A stretch of 51,044 nucleotides of DNA, from the NCBI GenBank assembly GCA_902812505.1, contig CADDZQ010000003.1, positions 1 through 51,044 of the forward strand, given 5' to 3'. Positions 15,486-24,425 of the stretch are shown piece after piece. Position 1 is the first letter of the stretch. Each line of letters opens with the position of its first letter. The notes beneath the pieces are model-generated. The model was not told the origin of the DNA and did no database searches. It saw only the letters and a program-made list of their open reading frames with translations. The DNA is from an archaeon (GTDB taxonomy: Archaea; Thermoproteota; Thermoprotei_A; Marsarchaeales; Marsarchaeaceae). Position numbers and translations under genes: made by a program.

Positions 15486-16976
15486 ATGAGTATTATAACG
15501 ATAGCCGACCCCAGCTTCGAGGTTGTGGGGACCACCATGAGTGTGGATAAGTCAAAATTTATTCCCTCAGAGTCACGCTTGAAAGACTTGTTTCTTGAAA
15601 ACCTAGAAATCGGGCCGCAGGTGTTCGATGCACTTTGCGCCGCCGGTACACATTCAGAGAAGGATGTTTTCGAACTGATGAAACACAAGCTTCGACAGTT
15701 GGAGAACGGGATTAACACAAGCCAAGATTATCACAACTTGGGTGAGAGCGTTAAGGATTATGTTTCAAATTATACTTTAAAAGTGTTCCGCAGCACGCTT
15801 GCTCGTGGACATATTGATGTGGCGGACATGGGTACCTACCTGGTTGTTGGGCGAAATGTGCCACGCCTAGTAACACTCTTCCTTTGCTCACCCCACTACC
15901 TTTCCCACGAGCAGCAATCTTTACGCTATACTAAAGCGAACAGTTTTCACATACCTAACGCGCTTAGGGGGAAACCTTTAGAGGAAGAGGCTCGAGCAAT
16001 TATCACCCAAGCCTACTCGCTATATTCGCGAATGGTGGAGAAAGGCATCCCGCTAGAAGATGCGAGGTCGATTTTACCTCTCGCAGTCAATAGCAACATA
16101 ACATCCACGGGTGGCGGCAGAGAGTACACCTACTTGGGTATCCTTTCAAGGTCACCACACATTGTTCTACCACAGGTGGTCAAAGATTCTGTGGACCAGA
16201 TTCTGAGTAGTGTGTCAAGAATCGCACCGCAAGTGTTTTTGGATTACGGTCCAAACTACGATATAAGAAGGTACTATCCATCCCCACAATTCTTTGCAAA
16301 AGCAAATCACTTTGTGAATAAACTTATCACACAAAACAAAGGCGAGAGGGTTGTTCTACTCGGTTTCCATGATAATGGATTAAAACTTTCAAAGCAAGAG
16401 GTGGAGGAAGGTGTGAGAACCGGTGACCCAACGTTTTTCACCAACCTTCTTCATATAAGAGCTGTATTCTTGGTTAAACTCTCCCTCGAGGCCGCTCACC
16501 AAGCTATACGTCATAGAACTTGGAACCATGATTTCGAATCGCTGTATGATGCGGCTGAACGGTTTGAATATATGGTTCCACCGAGTATTCAATCTTCCGA
16601 TTTCCTAACTGAATACCATGCCATGCAGTCCGAGATGCGTGAACTATATACGAAAGTTAGAGATGAAGTATCTAGAAGCGAATCACTTCTATTTCTTACT
16701 AACGCCCATTATGTGTATGATGTGATGGAAATTGATGGATGGAACATGATAGGAAACCTACCGCTCCGTACATGCGAAAAAGCACAGTGGGAGATACGTG
16801 GGATAGCTAAATTAATGGCGAGCAGACTTGCATGGGGCTCCGCGCAGAGTGGTTTCACCGGCGACAAAACGCTAAGCTTCTATACGTTGCCCACTTGCCA
16901 GACATTCGGTGTGTGCTATGAAGATAATTCTAAAGATGTCTGCCCAATATATAGGCACAAATTCCTTAAGGCCTAG
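15486..16976 (+). CDS. thyX: Two-domain ThyX-like FAD-dependent thymidylate synthase
   Basis: 496 residues, about twice a normal ThyX (~220-250), and built as two ThyX-like halves. ThyX makes dTMP from dUMP using FAD and methylene-tetrahydrofolate. The family signature RHRxxSxNxxSxRY is divided: the N-terminal half has only its end (SHEQQSLRY, ~140-148) and lacks RHR; the C-terminal half has only its start (IRHRTWNHDFES, ~341-352) and lacks the SxRY part. The N-half also has ARSILPLAV (~193-201), and the C-half has CEKAQWEIR (~430-438), both known ThyX regions. One composite active site is likely. The start is set by the TATA box. It converges on the next gene with a four-base 3' overlap, and thymidylate kinase lies nearby at 20157. 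Confidence 0.85.
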   Translation: MSIITIADPSFEVVGTTMSVDKSKFIPSESRLKDLFLENLEIGPQVFDALCAAGTHSEKDVFELMKHKLRQLENGINTSQDYHNLGESVKDYVSNYTLKVFRSTLARGHIDVADMGTYLVVGRNVPRLVTLFLCSPHYLSHEQQSLRYTKANSFHIPNALRGKPLEEEARAIITQAYSLYSRMVEKGIPLEDARSILPLAVNSNITSTGGGREYTYLGILSRSPHIVLPQVVKDSVDQILSSVSRIAPQVFLDYGPNYDIRRYYPSPQFFAKANHFVNKLITQNKGERVVLLGFHDNGLKLSKQEVEEGVRTGDPTFFTNLLHIRAVFLVKLSLEAAHQAIRHRTWNHDFESLYDAAERFEYMVPPSIQSSDFLTEYHAMQSEMRELYTKVRDEVSRSESLLFLTNAHYVYDVMEIDGWNMIGNLPLRTCEKAQWEIRGIAKLMASRLAWGSAQSGFTGDKTLSFYTLPTCQTFGVCYEDNSKDVCPIYRHKFLKA

Positions 16977-17818
16977 CGCACATTTAGCGCGTAAACATTA
17001 CATGGCTCTTCAAACATAAGTGTCAAGTGGTACTCACCCCATCCACCATCCACTACACTATAAAGTCTGGGGGTGTCCAACTTGATAAACGATCTGCCTT
17101 CCTTTTTTATCACATCATCACCCATAAGATGGGAGCGTAGAGGATGCTTGTTAAGTCTAACCTCGATGAGTTCAGAGTGTTGCAGCGGCTCAATGAATGC
17201 GTAGAGTCTCCGTCCCCTGTACTTGAAGTCGATACTACCCCTATTGACACGCACCGAGTAGTCGTTTAGAACATATTCCCCGCTAACACTAAACGAACGC
17301 CAAGGTTTTTGTGCGGCCCACCAATCTGAACAAAACGGGCCCAATGAATTAGCTCTTTCAATATCTTCTAGTTGCTTGACAACACTATCAGAAAGAGGCG
17401 AAGACCAGGCACCAAGTATATCACGTAGCGCGGTCTCAAACCAATAGTAGCCACCTGCCCCAGACTGTGAGTAAAGCACTCTCCCTTCTTGGTCTACAAT
17501 GACAAGTGTGTGGCAATCCTTCACCGCTAACCACTCGAAAAAGAAACTCTCGGCTGTAGTAATCCTGTACTTTATGGCGTACCTCGATATACTATCCATA
17601 ATCATCGCCCTATTGTAGTTAAATATGGGATCTGGAAAGACCACGCCCACAAGCTCTGCGGACCCTTTGAGCCGATCATAGATTGATTTAAGGTACGTTA
17701 TATCGGTTATACACTCAACGCACGTGGGCCTCCAAAAATGCAGTACAATTGCCTTAGAAGAAGTGTCCGAGTTAGAGTGAGTGTAGATATCTGTTAAACA
17801 ATTAATGACCCTATGCAT
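16973..17818 (-). CDS. Thioredoxin-fold protein with C-terminal beta domain
   Basis: 281 residues. The N-terminal ~145 residues form a TlpA/AhpC-like thioredoxin fold: LHFWRPTCVEC carries a CxxC at 33-36, a second strand pair (LVIVDQEGRVLYSQSG) matches the fold's insertion, and no signal peptide is seen. The last ~130 residues are a separate beta-rich domain (GEYVLNDYSVRVNRGSIDF) like the C-terminal part of DipZ-type thiol-disulfide proteins. Likely a redox protein for thiol exchange or peroxide handling. The ATG is only 10 bases past the 3' end of tRNA-Gln on the same strand, so it may be transcribed with that tRNA. Confidence 0.8.
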   Translation of the reverse strand: MHRVINCLTDIYTHSNSDTSSKAIVLHFWRPTCVECITDITYLKSIYDRLKGSAELVGVVFPDPIFNYNRAMIMDSISRYAIKYRITTAESFFFEWLAVKDCHTLVIVDQEGRVLYSQSGAGGYYWFETALRDILGAWSSPLSDSVVKQLEDIERANSLGPFCSDWWAAQKPWRSFSVSGEYVLNDYSVRVNRGSIDFKYRGRRLYAFIEPLQHSELIEVRLNKHPLRSHLMGDDVIKKEGRSFIKLDTPRLYSVVDGGWGEYHLTLMFEEPCNVYALNVR

Positions 17819-17828
17819 AAAGACACCA

Positions 17829-17901
17829 TAGCCCCGGCCGGATTCGAACCGGCGTCAGGGGATCCAAAGTCCCCGATCCTTGGCCGCTAGACGACGGGGC
17901 T
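17829..17901 (-). tRNA. tRNA-Gln (anticodon TTG)
   Basis: 73 bases, no intron. The acceptor AGCCCCG pairs with CGGGGCT, A73 is at 17829, the anticodon arm GGGGA-CTTTGGA-TCCCC gives TTG, and the T arm is GCCGG-TTCGAAT-CCGGC. A TATA-like box (AGATTTAAC, 17922-17930) lies ~25 bases upstream. CCA is not encoded. Confidence 0.95.
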
Positions 17902-17932
17902 AATACATGTAGGAAGCTATTAGATTTAACTG

Positions 17933-20122
17933 TTACGTCGACTGCTCGTGCTTGTATTCCTCATCTAATATGCGCCTTATCTTCTCAGCAGTCTTTCTAC
18001 CTATGCCTTCAACCGACTCTAACTCCTCCATAGTGGCGGTGAACACGCGTAACACGCTTCCAAAGTGTCTTAACAAACTCCTGGCTCGAACCGCATCAAC
18101 ACCTGGGAGGGAGGCCACTATGAATTCCTTGATTTGCTCGTCGTTCACCGGTTTCCTAGAATCACGTATTATTGGCCTTGAACCAGTCTCTCTCTGCTCT
18201 CTTGCAGCCATCCTTGCGATTAGGTGGGCGGTCTCTTTTGCGGAGCGTGACCACAGTATTGGTATGCTGTAGTCAACTGCAAGGCTAATGAGGGCGCCGC
18301 GGATGGACTCTGGGTTAAGCCTAGACGAGTAAAGATTTTCACCCTCCACAATGAGTATGGGCTTCCTATACGTCCTCCTCATGTTCAGCGCTTGGTCGAA
18401 AAGCCTACCGTCCACAATCGAAGCAGTGAAGTCATCCACAGTCTTACGCTCAACACAGATATCATCTGAAACAACATAGTCGGAGACGTTTAATTTGGTT
18501 AATTTTAGTTTGATTCCAAGGTTTGAAAGGTAAACAGCGACTTCGGAGTTCGTTTCCCTTACATCAGCCGCTACCTCTATCCCCGTGTACGTTGTTTCCT
18601 GCGTGGTTCTTAATGAAATAGGAGTAGGCGGATTGTTAGTATCGCTTTTAATAGCGCTTACAACATCCTTACGCCGTCTCTTAGCAATATAGTGATATAC
18701 TTCATCTCTAGTGTGCTTTGTAACCAAATAGACTATTCGGCCAGCTGATATTCTCCCCGTTCTCCCAATGCGTTGGATGAGTCTAAGAGGGCTTGGCACA
18801 TTATCGTACATGACAACAAAATCGCACTCCGCTATGTCTAGGCCCTCTTCAGCGACTTGGGTGGCCACCAACACGTTGTACTCTCCATCTCTAAACTTCC
18901 TTAATATTTCAAGCTGATCTTTTTGGGTTAGACCACGGTCACCGACCCTGTCGGCTTGCCCAACAAATCTTGCAGGTCTTATTAGACCCTCTCCCAGTAG
19001 CGTTTGAACGATTAGCTTTGCCGTGTCCCTGTAGTTAGTAAACACTAAGGCTCTTTGACCACCAGACTCAAAGTGTTCCTTCAATAGTTCTCTAAGCCTT
19101 AAAAGTTTGGGATGCTCCAATCCCATCTGACTTAATGACTCCAATTGTATGCGTGCAGTGAGCCAGAAGGGATCCCTCACTAGCATCCTGAGTGAGCTAT
19201 TCATACGTCGTCCAGCAGCCTCTTCAACCCTGCGAATATACATGAGGGTTGAGGTTACACCCTGGGTTTCAAGGAGGGCAATAGCGTGAGAAACTCTTAT
19301 AGCATTTGTGACTAGTATGGTATAATTGATATATTCAGCGCTCAACCCCTCCTTAGCGACTCTTTGAGAAAGTGTTTTTTGCAACTCAATCAATTTTTTT
19401 AAGGATAATGTTCGAGCATCCTTGTAGCTAATTAAAGATGCCTCCTTCAGGGGTTTTACAAACTTCTCGAGGAGTATGTTAAAATACTTGACTACAGATG
19501 TAAACTCTACAGGAGGTTCTATCATCAACGTTTCTTCGTTAACCTTTTGAACATACTTTCTCACCTCAGGGTCATCTCTATCCTTAAAGTGAACAAGCGT
19601 GACGCCGAGATTCGCGCGGAGTTCACGTATTTGCTCATCTGAGTAACCGGGACTAGCTGTCAGCCCAATTATATGACCGTTCGGGTTTTCCTCTAAATAC
19701 TTTTTAGCTATGTAAACATAAGGGTAATCACCAGTTGCACGGTGTGCCTCATCGAATACTATGAGGCAAACTTCTTTCAAAGAATACCTGGAGGCTAAGA
19801 TGTCGTTTTTTATTACTTGAGGAGTAGACACTATTATACGTGAGCTTCTCCAAATCTCAACACGCTTTTCTGGGGGGTCATCTCCGGTAAGACTTGCGAT
19901 TAACCCCTTCTCCAGCTGTATGGAGCGTTTGAAGCTATTTAGAAGCTGATTTACGAGAGGCTTAGTAGGCGCCATAGCAACAATCTTACATAAAGCGCTT
20001 TCCTCGAGCTTATGGGCTGCTATCAGTACGGCGATCAGAGTTTTTCCAAGGCCGGTTGGTAGCACAATTAGCGAATTCCCTTTGAGTGATTCTTTGTATA
20101 ACCCGACCTGATAGTCACGCAC
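17933..20122 (-). CDS. hef: Hef-type helicase/nuclease (XPF/FANCM family)
   Basis: 729 residues. Hef processes stalled forks and branched DNA: an SF2 helicase at the N-terminus joined to an XPF nuclease at the C-terminus. Seen: Walker A PTGLGKT (~22-28), DEAH box FDEAH (~125), motif VI QRIGRTGR (~450), the XPF nuclease core with VERKTVDDF (ERKxxxD) near 560, and tandem helix-hairpin-helix segments (LPGVDAVRARSLL, VEGIGRKTAEKI) at the end. The full helicase is present, unlike the short XPF of many Crenarchaeota. GTG 20120-20122 is the first usable start in frame. It lies 34 bases after tmk on the same strand and is probably co-transcribed. Confidence 0.93.
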   Translation of the reverse strand: MRDYQVGLYKESLKGNSLIVLPTGLGKTLIAVLIAAHKLEESALCKIVAMAPTKPLVNQLLNSFKRSIQLEKGLIASLTGDDPPEKRVEIWRSSRIIVSTPQVIKNDILASRYSLKEVCLIVFDEAHRATGDYPYVYIAKKYLEENPNGHIIGLTASPGYSDEQIRELRANLGVTLVHFKDRDDPEVRKYVQKVNEETLMIEPPVEFTSVVKYFNILLEKFVKPLKEASLISYKDARTLSLKKLIELQKTLSQRVAKEGLSAEYINYTILVTNAIRVSHAIALLETQGVTSTLMYIRRVEEAAGRRMNSSLRMLVRDPFWLTARIQLESLSQMGLEHPKLLRLRELLKEHFESGGQRALVFTNYRDTAKLIVQTLLGEGLIRPARFVGQADRVGDRGLTQKDQLEILRKFRDGEYNVLVATQVAEEGLDIAECDFVVMYDNVPSPLRLIQRIGRTGRISAGRIVYLVTKHTRDEVYHYIAKRRRKDVVSAIKSDTNNPPTPISLRTTQETTYTGIEVAADVRETNSEVAVYLSNLGIKLKLTKLNVSDYVVSDDICVERKTVDDFTASIVDGRLFDQALNMRRTYRKPILIVEGENLYSSRLNPESIRGALISLAVDYSIPILWSRSAKETAHLIARMAAREQRETGSRPIIRDSRKPVNDEQIKEFIVASLPGVDAVRARSLLRHFGSVLRVFTATMEELESVEGIGRKTAEKIRRILDEEYKHEQST

Positions 20123-20156
20123 CTCTATGTTTTCAACGTTTATATTACTTGGTAAG

Positions 20157-20738
20157 TCATCTGCCTTTAGCGACAGACCTAGTCTCCTCCACGATCCCCA
20201 TTATTTTATTTGAGATTTCTTCAACGCTCTTGGTAGCATCAATAACAAACATACCGTACCGTTTAGCAAGGTTCAAATAGATCTCTCTGACCTTTATGAG
20301 CGTTTCAATATTCTCGAAGCGGTCAAAACGATTTAATCGTTTTAAGCCTAGTGCCGGGTCTATATCCATTAGGAACACTAAGTCGGGTTTCGGCGCGAAG
20401 GAATTTACCATTAATATATAATCAATAGGGACGCCGAGCGCCCCCTGATATGCCACAGATGAATAGTAAAATCTATCGAATATGTTAATCACATCATCTG
20501 AAAAAACAACGCTGTTTAAATGGGTTGCCCTATCAGCTGCGTAGAGTAGCGCAACTGCGCGTGGGTCGGTTATTTGCCCATTAGTGAGTACTTCTTGCCT
20601 TATAAACCTACCAATAACACCCTCTGTAGGCTCCTTAGAGTAGCTCGCCTTTAAGCCCTGATTATTCAAACGTCTTGCAAGGATCTTAGCCTGAGTGGTC
20701 TTTCCAGACCCATCAATACCTTCAAAAACAATCAACAC
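20157..20738 (-). CDS. tmk: Thymidylate kinase
   Basis: 193 residues, normal length. It phosphorylates dTMP to dTDP. Walker A FEGIDGSGKTT lies at residues ~5-15, the substrate/LID regions with DRATHLNS and FDRFYYSSVAYQG follow, and a second Asp-containing strand is LVFLMDID. The start is GTG 20736-20738. It shares a 37-base divergent promoter region with the HD hydrolase gene. Its product works directly after ThyX (15486) in dTTP synthesis. Confidence 0.93.
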   Translation of the reverse strand: MLIVFEGIDGSGKTTQAKILARRLNNQGLKASYSKEPTEGVIGRFIRQEVLTNGQITDPRAVALLYAADRATHLNSVVFSDDVINIFDRFYYSSVAYQGALGVPIDYILMVNSFAPKPDLVFLMDIDPALGLKRLNRFDRFENIETLIKVREIYLNLAKRYGMFVIDATKSVEEISNKIMGIVEETRSVAKGR

Positions 20739-20796
20739 AACCCAACACCCACTAATTTTTTGTATGACTTAAACCATGATAACTTGGGTTGTGAAT

Positions 20797-22080
20797 ATGC
20801 TTTTCTATAGTGAGATCATGGATCCAATCCACGGTTATATTCCTTTTACTGACAGCGAAAAAGCGGTGATAGACACCGAGCCATTTCAACGCCTGCATAG
20901 GCTAAGACAGCTTGGTATGGGTTTCTATGTTTACCCCTCAGCTACACACACCAGGTATACACATTCTGTCGGCGCAATGCATCTAGCCGGTCTTGCTGGA
21001 GAAAGATTGCTAAACCTAGGATTGATAGATGGCGACACACAGCAGATTTTAAGGATGGCAGCTCTGCTACATGATTTGGGTCACGGCCCCTTTTCACACT
21101 CTTCAGAGAATGTCTTACAGCAAACAACGGGTTTCACCCACGAGGACATGACTATTAAGCTAGTCAACGAGAGTGTTTTGGGTGATGTGTTAGAGTCGTT
21201 AGGCTTTAACAAAAAGTCTTTATCGGAGTTTGCGGTGGGTAGGAAGCCATATAGTGGTGGCCAAGAGTATTTGACCAAAATAATCGCTGGGCAGGTGGAT
21301 GTTGATAAGATGGATTTTTTGAACCGTGACTCATACTTCACAGGTGTCCCATACGGAAAAGTCGACCATAGAAGACTAATCGAGGGGTTATTGGTTAAGT
21401 CAGACGGTGTGGCCATAAATATGAATGCACTTTACGCCCTAGAGCAATTCATTATTGCGCGCTACGAGATGTTCAAAGCAGTCTATTATCACAGGACTGT
21501 AAGGGCCGCTGAAATAATGTTCGATAGAATCCTAAGACACACTGCAGTCGACCTTGGGATTCACCAGGGTATGAGCGTGGATGAATATCTTAAACTCGAT
21601 GATGGTTATGTGTGGTCCAAGCTTCAGGAGCTAGTAAGAAGCGAGAAACTGAATAAAAACGCACTTCGCCTATTTAAGATGTTAAACAGCAGACAGCTAC
21701 TCAAATCGTGTTATGAGGTTGTAAGGCACGAAATTGATCCCCAAAGCAGAATATTCAACAATGAAAAAGTACTCTACGCACTAGTGGATTCCATCGCCGA
21801 GAAGGCAAAGGTGGACCCCGAAACAGTCTTTATAGATACACCAACCCTCCCCACAATACCTTTAAACAACATAGTCAAAGACGGTTTCGGTCTACTTGTT
21901 TATGATGAAAAAACCAAGAGTGAATACGACGCTTCTCACATTTCTCCTCTTACAAATGCATTAAGTCAGTACATGGTTGTATTAAGAGTCTATACTTTTG
22001 CGAACCAAAGAGAGACTGTTGCAACAGCCACAAAGTCAATCTTTACGCCAGAACTGATATCCGAGAAAGTGTCATATTAA
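20797..22080 (+). CDS. HD-domain phosphohydrolase (SAMHD1/dGTPase-like)
   Basis: About 427 residues from ATG 20797; an upstream in-frame ATG at 20776 is possible but a TATA-like GACTTAAA at 20766-20773 favours the later start. The metal-binding HD signature is clear: RYTHSVGAMHL, then ALLHDLGHGPFSHSSE, and a later Asp in QVDVDKMDFLNRD. Such proteins often hydrolyse dNTPs or other nucleotides. It is divergent from thymidylate kinase, which fits nucleotide-pool control, but the substrate is not shown by sequence. Confidence 0.88.
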   Translation: MLFYSEIMDPIHGYIPFTDSEKAVIDTEPFQRLHRLRQLGMGFYVYPSATHTRYTHSVGAMHLAGLAGERLLNLGLIDGDTQQILRMAALLHDLGHGPFSHSSENVLQQTTGFTHEDMTIKLVNESVLGDVLESLGFNKKSLSEFAVGRKPYSGGQEYLTKIIAGQVDVDKMDFLNRDSYFTGVPYGKVDHRRLIEGLLVKSDGVAINMNALYALEQFIIARYEMFKAVYYHRTVRAAEIMFDRILRHTAVDLGIHQGMSVDEYLKLDDGYVWSKLQELVRSEKLNKNALRLFKMLNSRQLLKSCYEVVRHEIDPQSRIFNNEKVLYALVDSIAEKAKVDPETVFIDTPTLPTIPLNNIVKDGFGLLVYDEKTKSEYDASHISPLTNALSQYMVVLRVYTFANQRETVATATKSIFTPELISEKVSY

Positions 22081-22103
22081 ACCCATATGAAATCTAATTC
22101 GAA

Positions 22104-23753
22104 TTGGAAATAGAGCAGGTTTATACGCGTCTACCGTATACTCCAACAAAAACCCAGATAAGGATACTAGATGTAATATTTAGAACACATGAACGACGTA
22201 TATATTCACTTATTGAGGCGGCAAATGGTGTTGGGAAGACTACGTGTCTAGCAACTGCTGCGGCTCTTTTGGCTAAGCAAGGTGTGAGAACGACCATCTT
22301 CTGTATGACATATAAGCAGATTTCAAGGGTTATAAACGAGCTCAAAAAGATTGATGCGGATATAAAAGCAGTGGTTATAGGAAGCCATAACGCACTATGC
22401 TGCTCTGATAATTCTGCTACCCCTAGAACCATATGTCGCATAAAGAGTCTTAGATTTTCTTGTGCCTATGGCAGGCCTAGTGCAGATTACTTACCATGGT
22501 TGTTCGATGCTGATGAGCTGGTGAGAGAATCACGTGCTAAAGGGGTGTGCGCATATGAGGCGGCTTGGCAGAGTGTTAATAACGCTCAGATAATACTCGC
22601 AACACAAGCGTACTTACTCTACGACAATAGCTGGAAGAAAATTTCTAGATTTGTTGACAACACTTTTTTGCTTGTTGATGAGTGTCACAACCTCATACAC
22701 AGCGGTGTAAGCGTGTTTAGTTTTACGTTAGACTTCGAATCTCCAATATGCAAAAGAGTACTTCAAACATTGATGAGCAGAACAAGGTGGTCTAAGAAAA
22801 AACTTTTAGAGAAATTAGGAGACGAGGAAAGCTTTCTTAAAGACACAGAACAAGAAATAAAGGCACTGATTAATTCAAAAAATAATTATTTATTATGGAA
22901 AATTATAAATGAATATAGCCAGATAAAACTCCTATGGGAGGCAAATTATGAGAGACTGTTTATACACCAAAAACAATGCGAAGGATACCTCGGATACCCC
23001 GAAGAATATCTGAATCAGAGGTTTAGGGCGTTCCACGGTGGTGTCTTGGTTTCCGCAACACCGGGATCAATCGAAACATATAAAAGGATAGTTCATGACA
23101 CGCCGCTGTACGTCGAAAAACTACCAGCACCTTATACCAAAGACCAGCTAAAAGTATTCATACTCAATGATTTCAGTACAAGATACAAGGAGAGGACACC
23201 CCAAAACTACATAAAGGTGTGTGAACGAATATTCAGACTGCTGGGCAAAACTGGAAACCTTGGTGTGTACTTTCCTTCCTATGAATACTTAAATAAGATA
23301 GCTGGGACTATCGCTGAAAGATATCCAACTATTCCTTTTATAGTGCATTCAGCTAGTCTCGTTGAACTTAACCATTACGGAAATAGAGCAATGCTAAGCG
23401 TTCAAGGAGGGCGGGAGGGGGAGGGATCCGAAATACCAGGTGGGCTAGATATGGTGCTCGTAGTTGGTTTAGCCCTACCATTTCCAAAATCACTGCTTAT
23501 GACACGTGAAAAAATGTATAGGGGACTGGGCATCTCAAACCCCGATGAGCCAGCCTATATAAGTTGGGCAACGCAAAAGGCTGTTCAAGCGATAGGAAGG
23601 GTGATAAGGGGACCGAATGATAGAGGCATTGGAATACTAATGGATCGGAGATTCGAATACCGTCACGTTTTAAAAAGTCTACCGTCTTGGTTCCAAAGCT
23701 ATATATGGCGCTCAGCAGATTTTGAACAGTTGATGAGACTATTGGAGGTATGA
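22104..23753 (+). CDS. xpd: XPD-type Fe-S helicase
   Basis: 549 residues, archaeal XPD size. It is an SF2 5'-3' DNA helicase of the Rad3/XPD/DinG group. Seen: Walker A ANGVGKTT (~40-47), four Cys between motifs I and II placed like the Fe-S cluster ligands (about C100, C111, C120, C149; spacing wider than the usual Cx2C pair), DEAH-box variant VDECHN (~191-196), motif III VSATPGS and motif VI QAIGRVIRGPNDRG. The start is TTG 22104 with no ATG nearby. It follows the HD gene by 23 bases and precedes a P-loop ATPase by 9, suggesting an operon. Confidence 0.87.
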   Translation: MEIEQVYTRLPYTPTKTQIRILDVIFRTHERRIYSLIEAANGVGKTTCLATAAALLAKQGVRTTIFCMTYKQISRVINELKKIDADIKAVVIGSHNALCCSDNSATPRTICRIKSLRFSCAYGRPSADYLPWLFDADELVRESRAKGVCAYEAAWQSVNNAQIILATQAYLLYDNSWKKISRFVDNTFLLVDECHNLIHSGVSVFSFTLDFESPICKRVLQTLMSRTRWSKKKLLEKLGDEESFLKDTEQEIKALINSKNNYLLWKIINEYSQIKLLWEANYERLFIHQKQCEGYLGYPEEYLNQRFRAFHGGVLVSATPGSIETYKRIVHDTPLYVEKLPAPYTKDQLKVFILNDFSTRYKERTPQNYIKVCERIFRLLGKTGNLGVYFPSYEYLNKIAGTIAERYPTIPFIVHSASLVELNHYGNRAMLSVQGGREGEGSEIPGGLDMVLVVGLALPFPKSLLMTREKMYRGLGISNPDEPAYISWATQKAVQAIGRVIRGPNDRGIGILMDRRFEYRHVLKSLPSWFQSYIWRSADFEQLMRLLEV

Positions 23754-23762
23754 AAGCACCAC

Positions 23763-24425
23763 ATGATTCATGGAACACTTGACCCCATGAGCCAGTTAAA
23801 CTTCGGGAGGCTTGAAAAAAATACAACCTATCTAATAGTAGGCCCAAGAGGAACGGGTAAAACACTCTTCTGCATGCTAGCCGCGATCAGCTTCGCGTTG
23901 AAAGATTGGAGGAGTTTATACCTGATAACACAAAGTGATTTATCGTTTAAACTCGCCGAGAACCTAATTGAAAACCATAGGTTACCAATAAAAATATTAG
24001 ATAACGTTATCTTTGTCAGACCAACAAATAGAAACGTTGAGCCCAGAATACCTAAACTAATCGAAGCAACCAGACCATCAATCTTTATCTTTGACGAAGT
24101 AATTTGGGGCTATGGGAGCTATGTTATGGAAAACATAGAACTTGCGGTTTACAGAAGTAGGTTGCTTTCAAACATGCTCGCAGAAATTCATAGTCTGCGT
24201 GAGAGTGTTGGTTTCACAACTATATATACGGCGGACACTCAGCAAGGCGGAAGAGTTCTAGCAAGCAAGGTGCTTGACTATTTTTCCGATATAACGGTCG
24301 AATTTATCAAGCAAAGAAGCTATCAAGGCTCCTATAGAGCGGTGTTACGGAGTAATGAGTTAAGACCCAAAAGCTACTCTTATACAATAGATAAAGTTGG
24401 TTTTCACATCGGTGAGAACAACTGA
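23763..24425 (+). CDS. RecA/KaiC-like P-loop ATPase
   Basis: 220 residues. Walker A VGPRGTGKTLFC lies at ~27-38 and a Walker B-like PSIFIFDEVIWGYG at ~109-122; the layout is a minimal RecA-fold core without DNA-binding or RadA HhH domains. It could be a RadB/RadC-type recombination mediator or a partner of the XPD helicase that precedes it by 9 bases; the exact family was not recognised. ATG 23763 is used; ATG 23787 (MSQLNFG) is an alternative. Confidence 0.75.
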   Translation: MIHGTLDPMSQLNFGRLEKNTTYLIVGPRGTGKTLFCMLAAISFALKDWRSLYLITQSDLSFKLAENLIENHRLPIKILDNVIFVRPTNRNVEPRIPKLIEATRPSIFIFDEVIWGYGSYVMENIELAVYRSRLLSNMLAEIHSLRESVGFTTIYTADTQQGGRVLASKVLDYFSDITVEFIKQRSYQGSYRAVLRSNELRPKSYSYTIDKVGFHIGENN

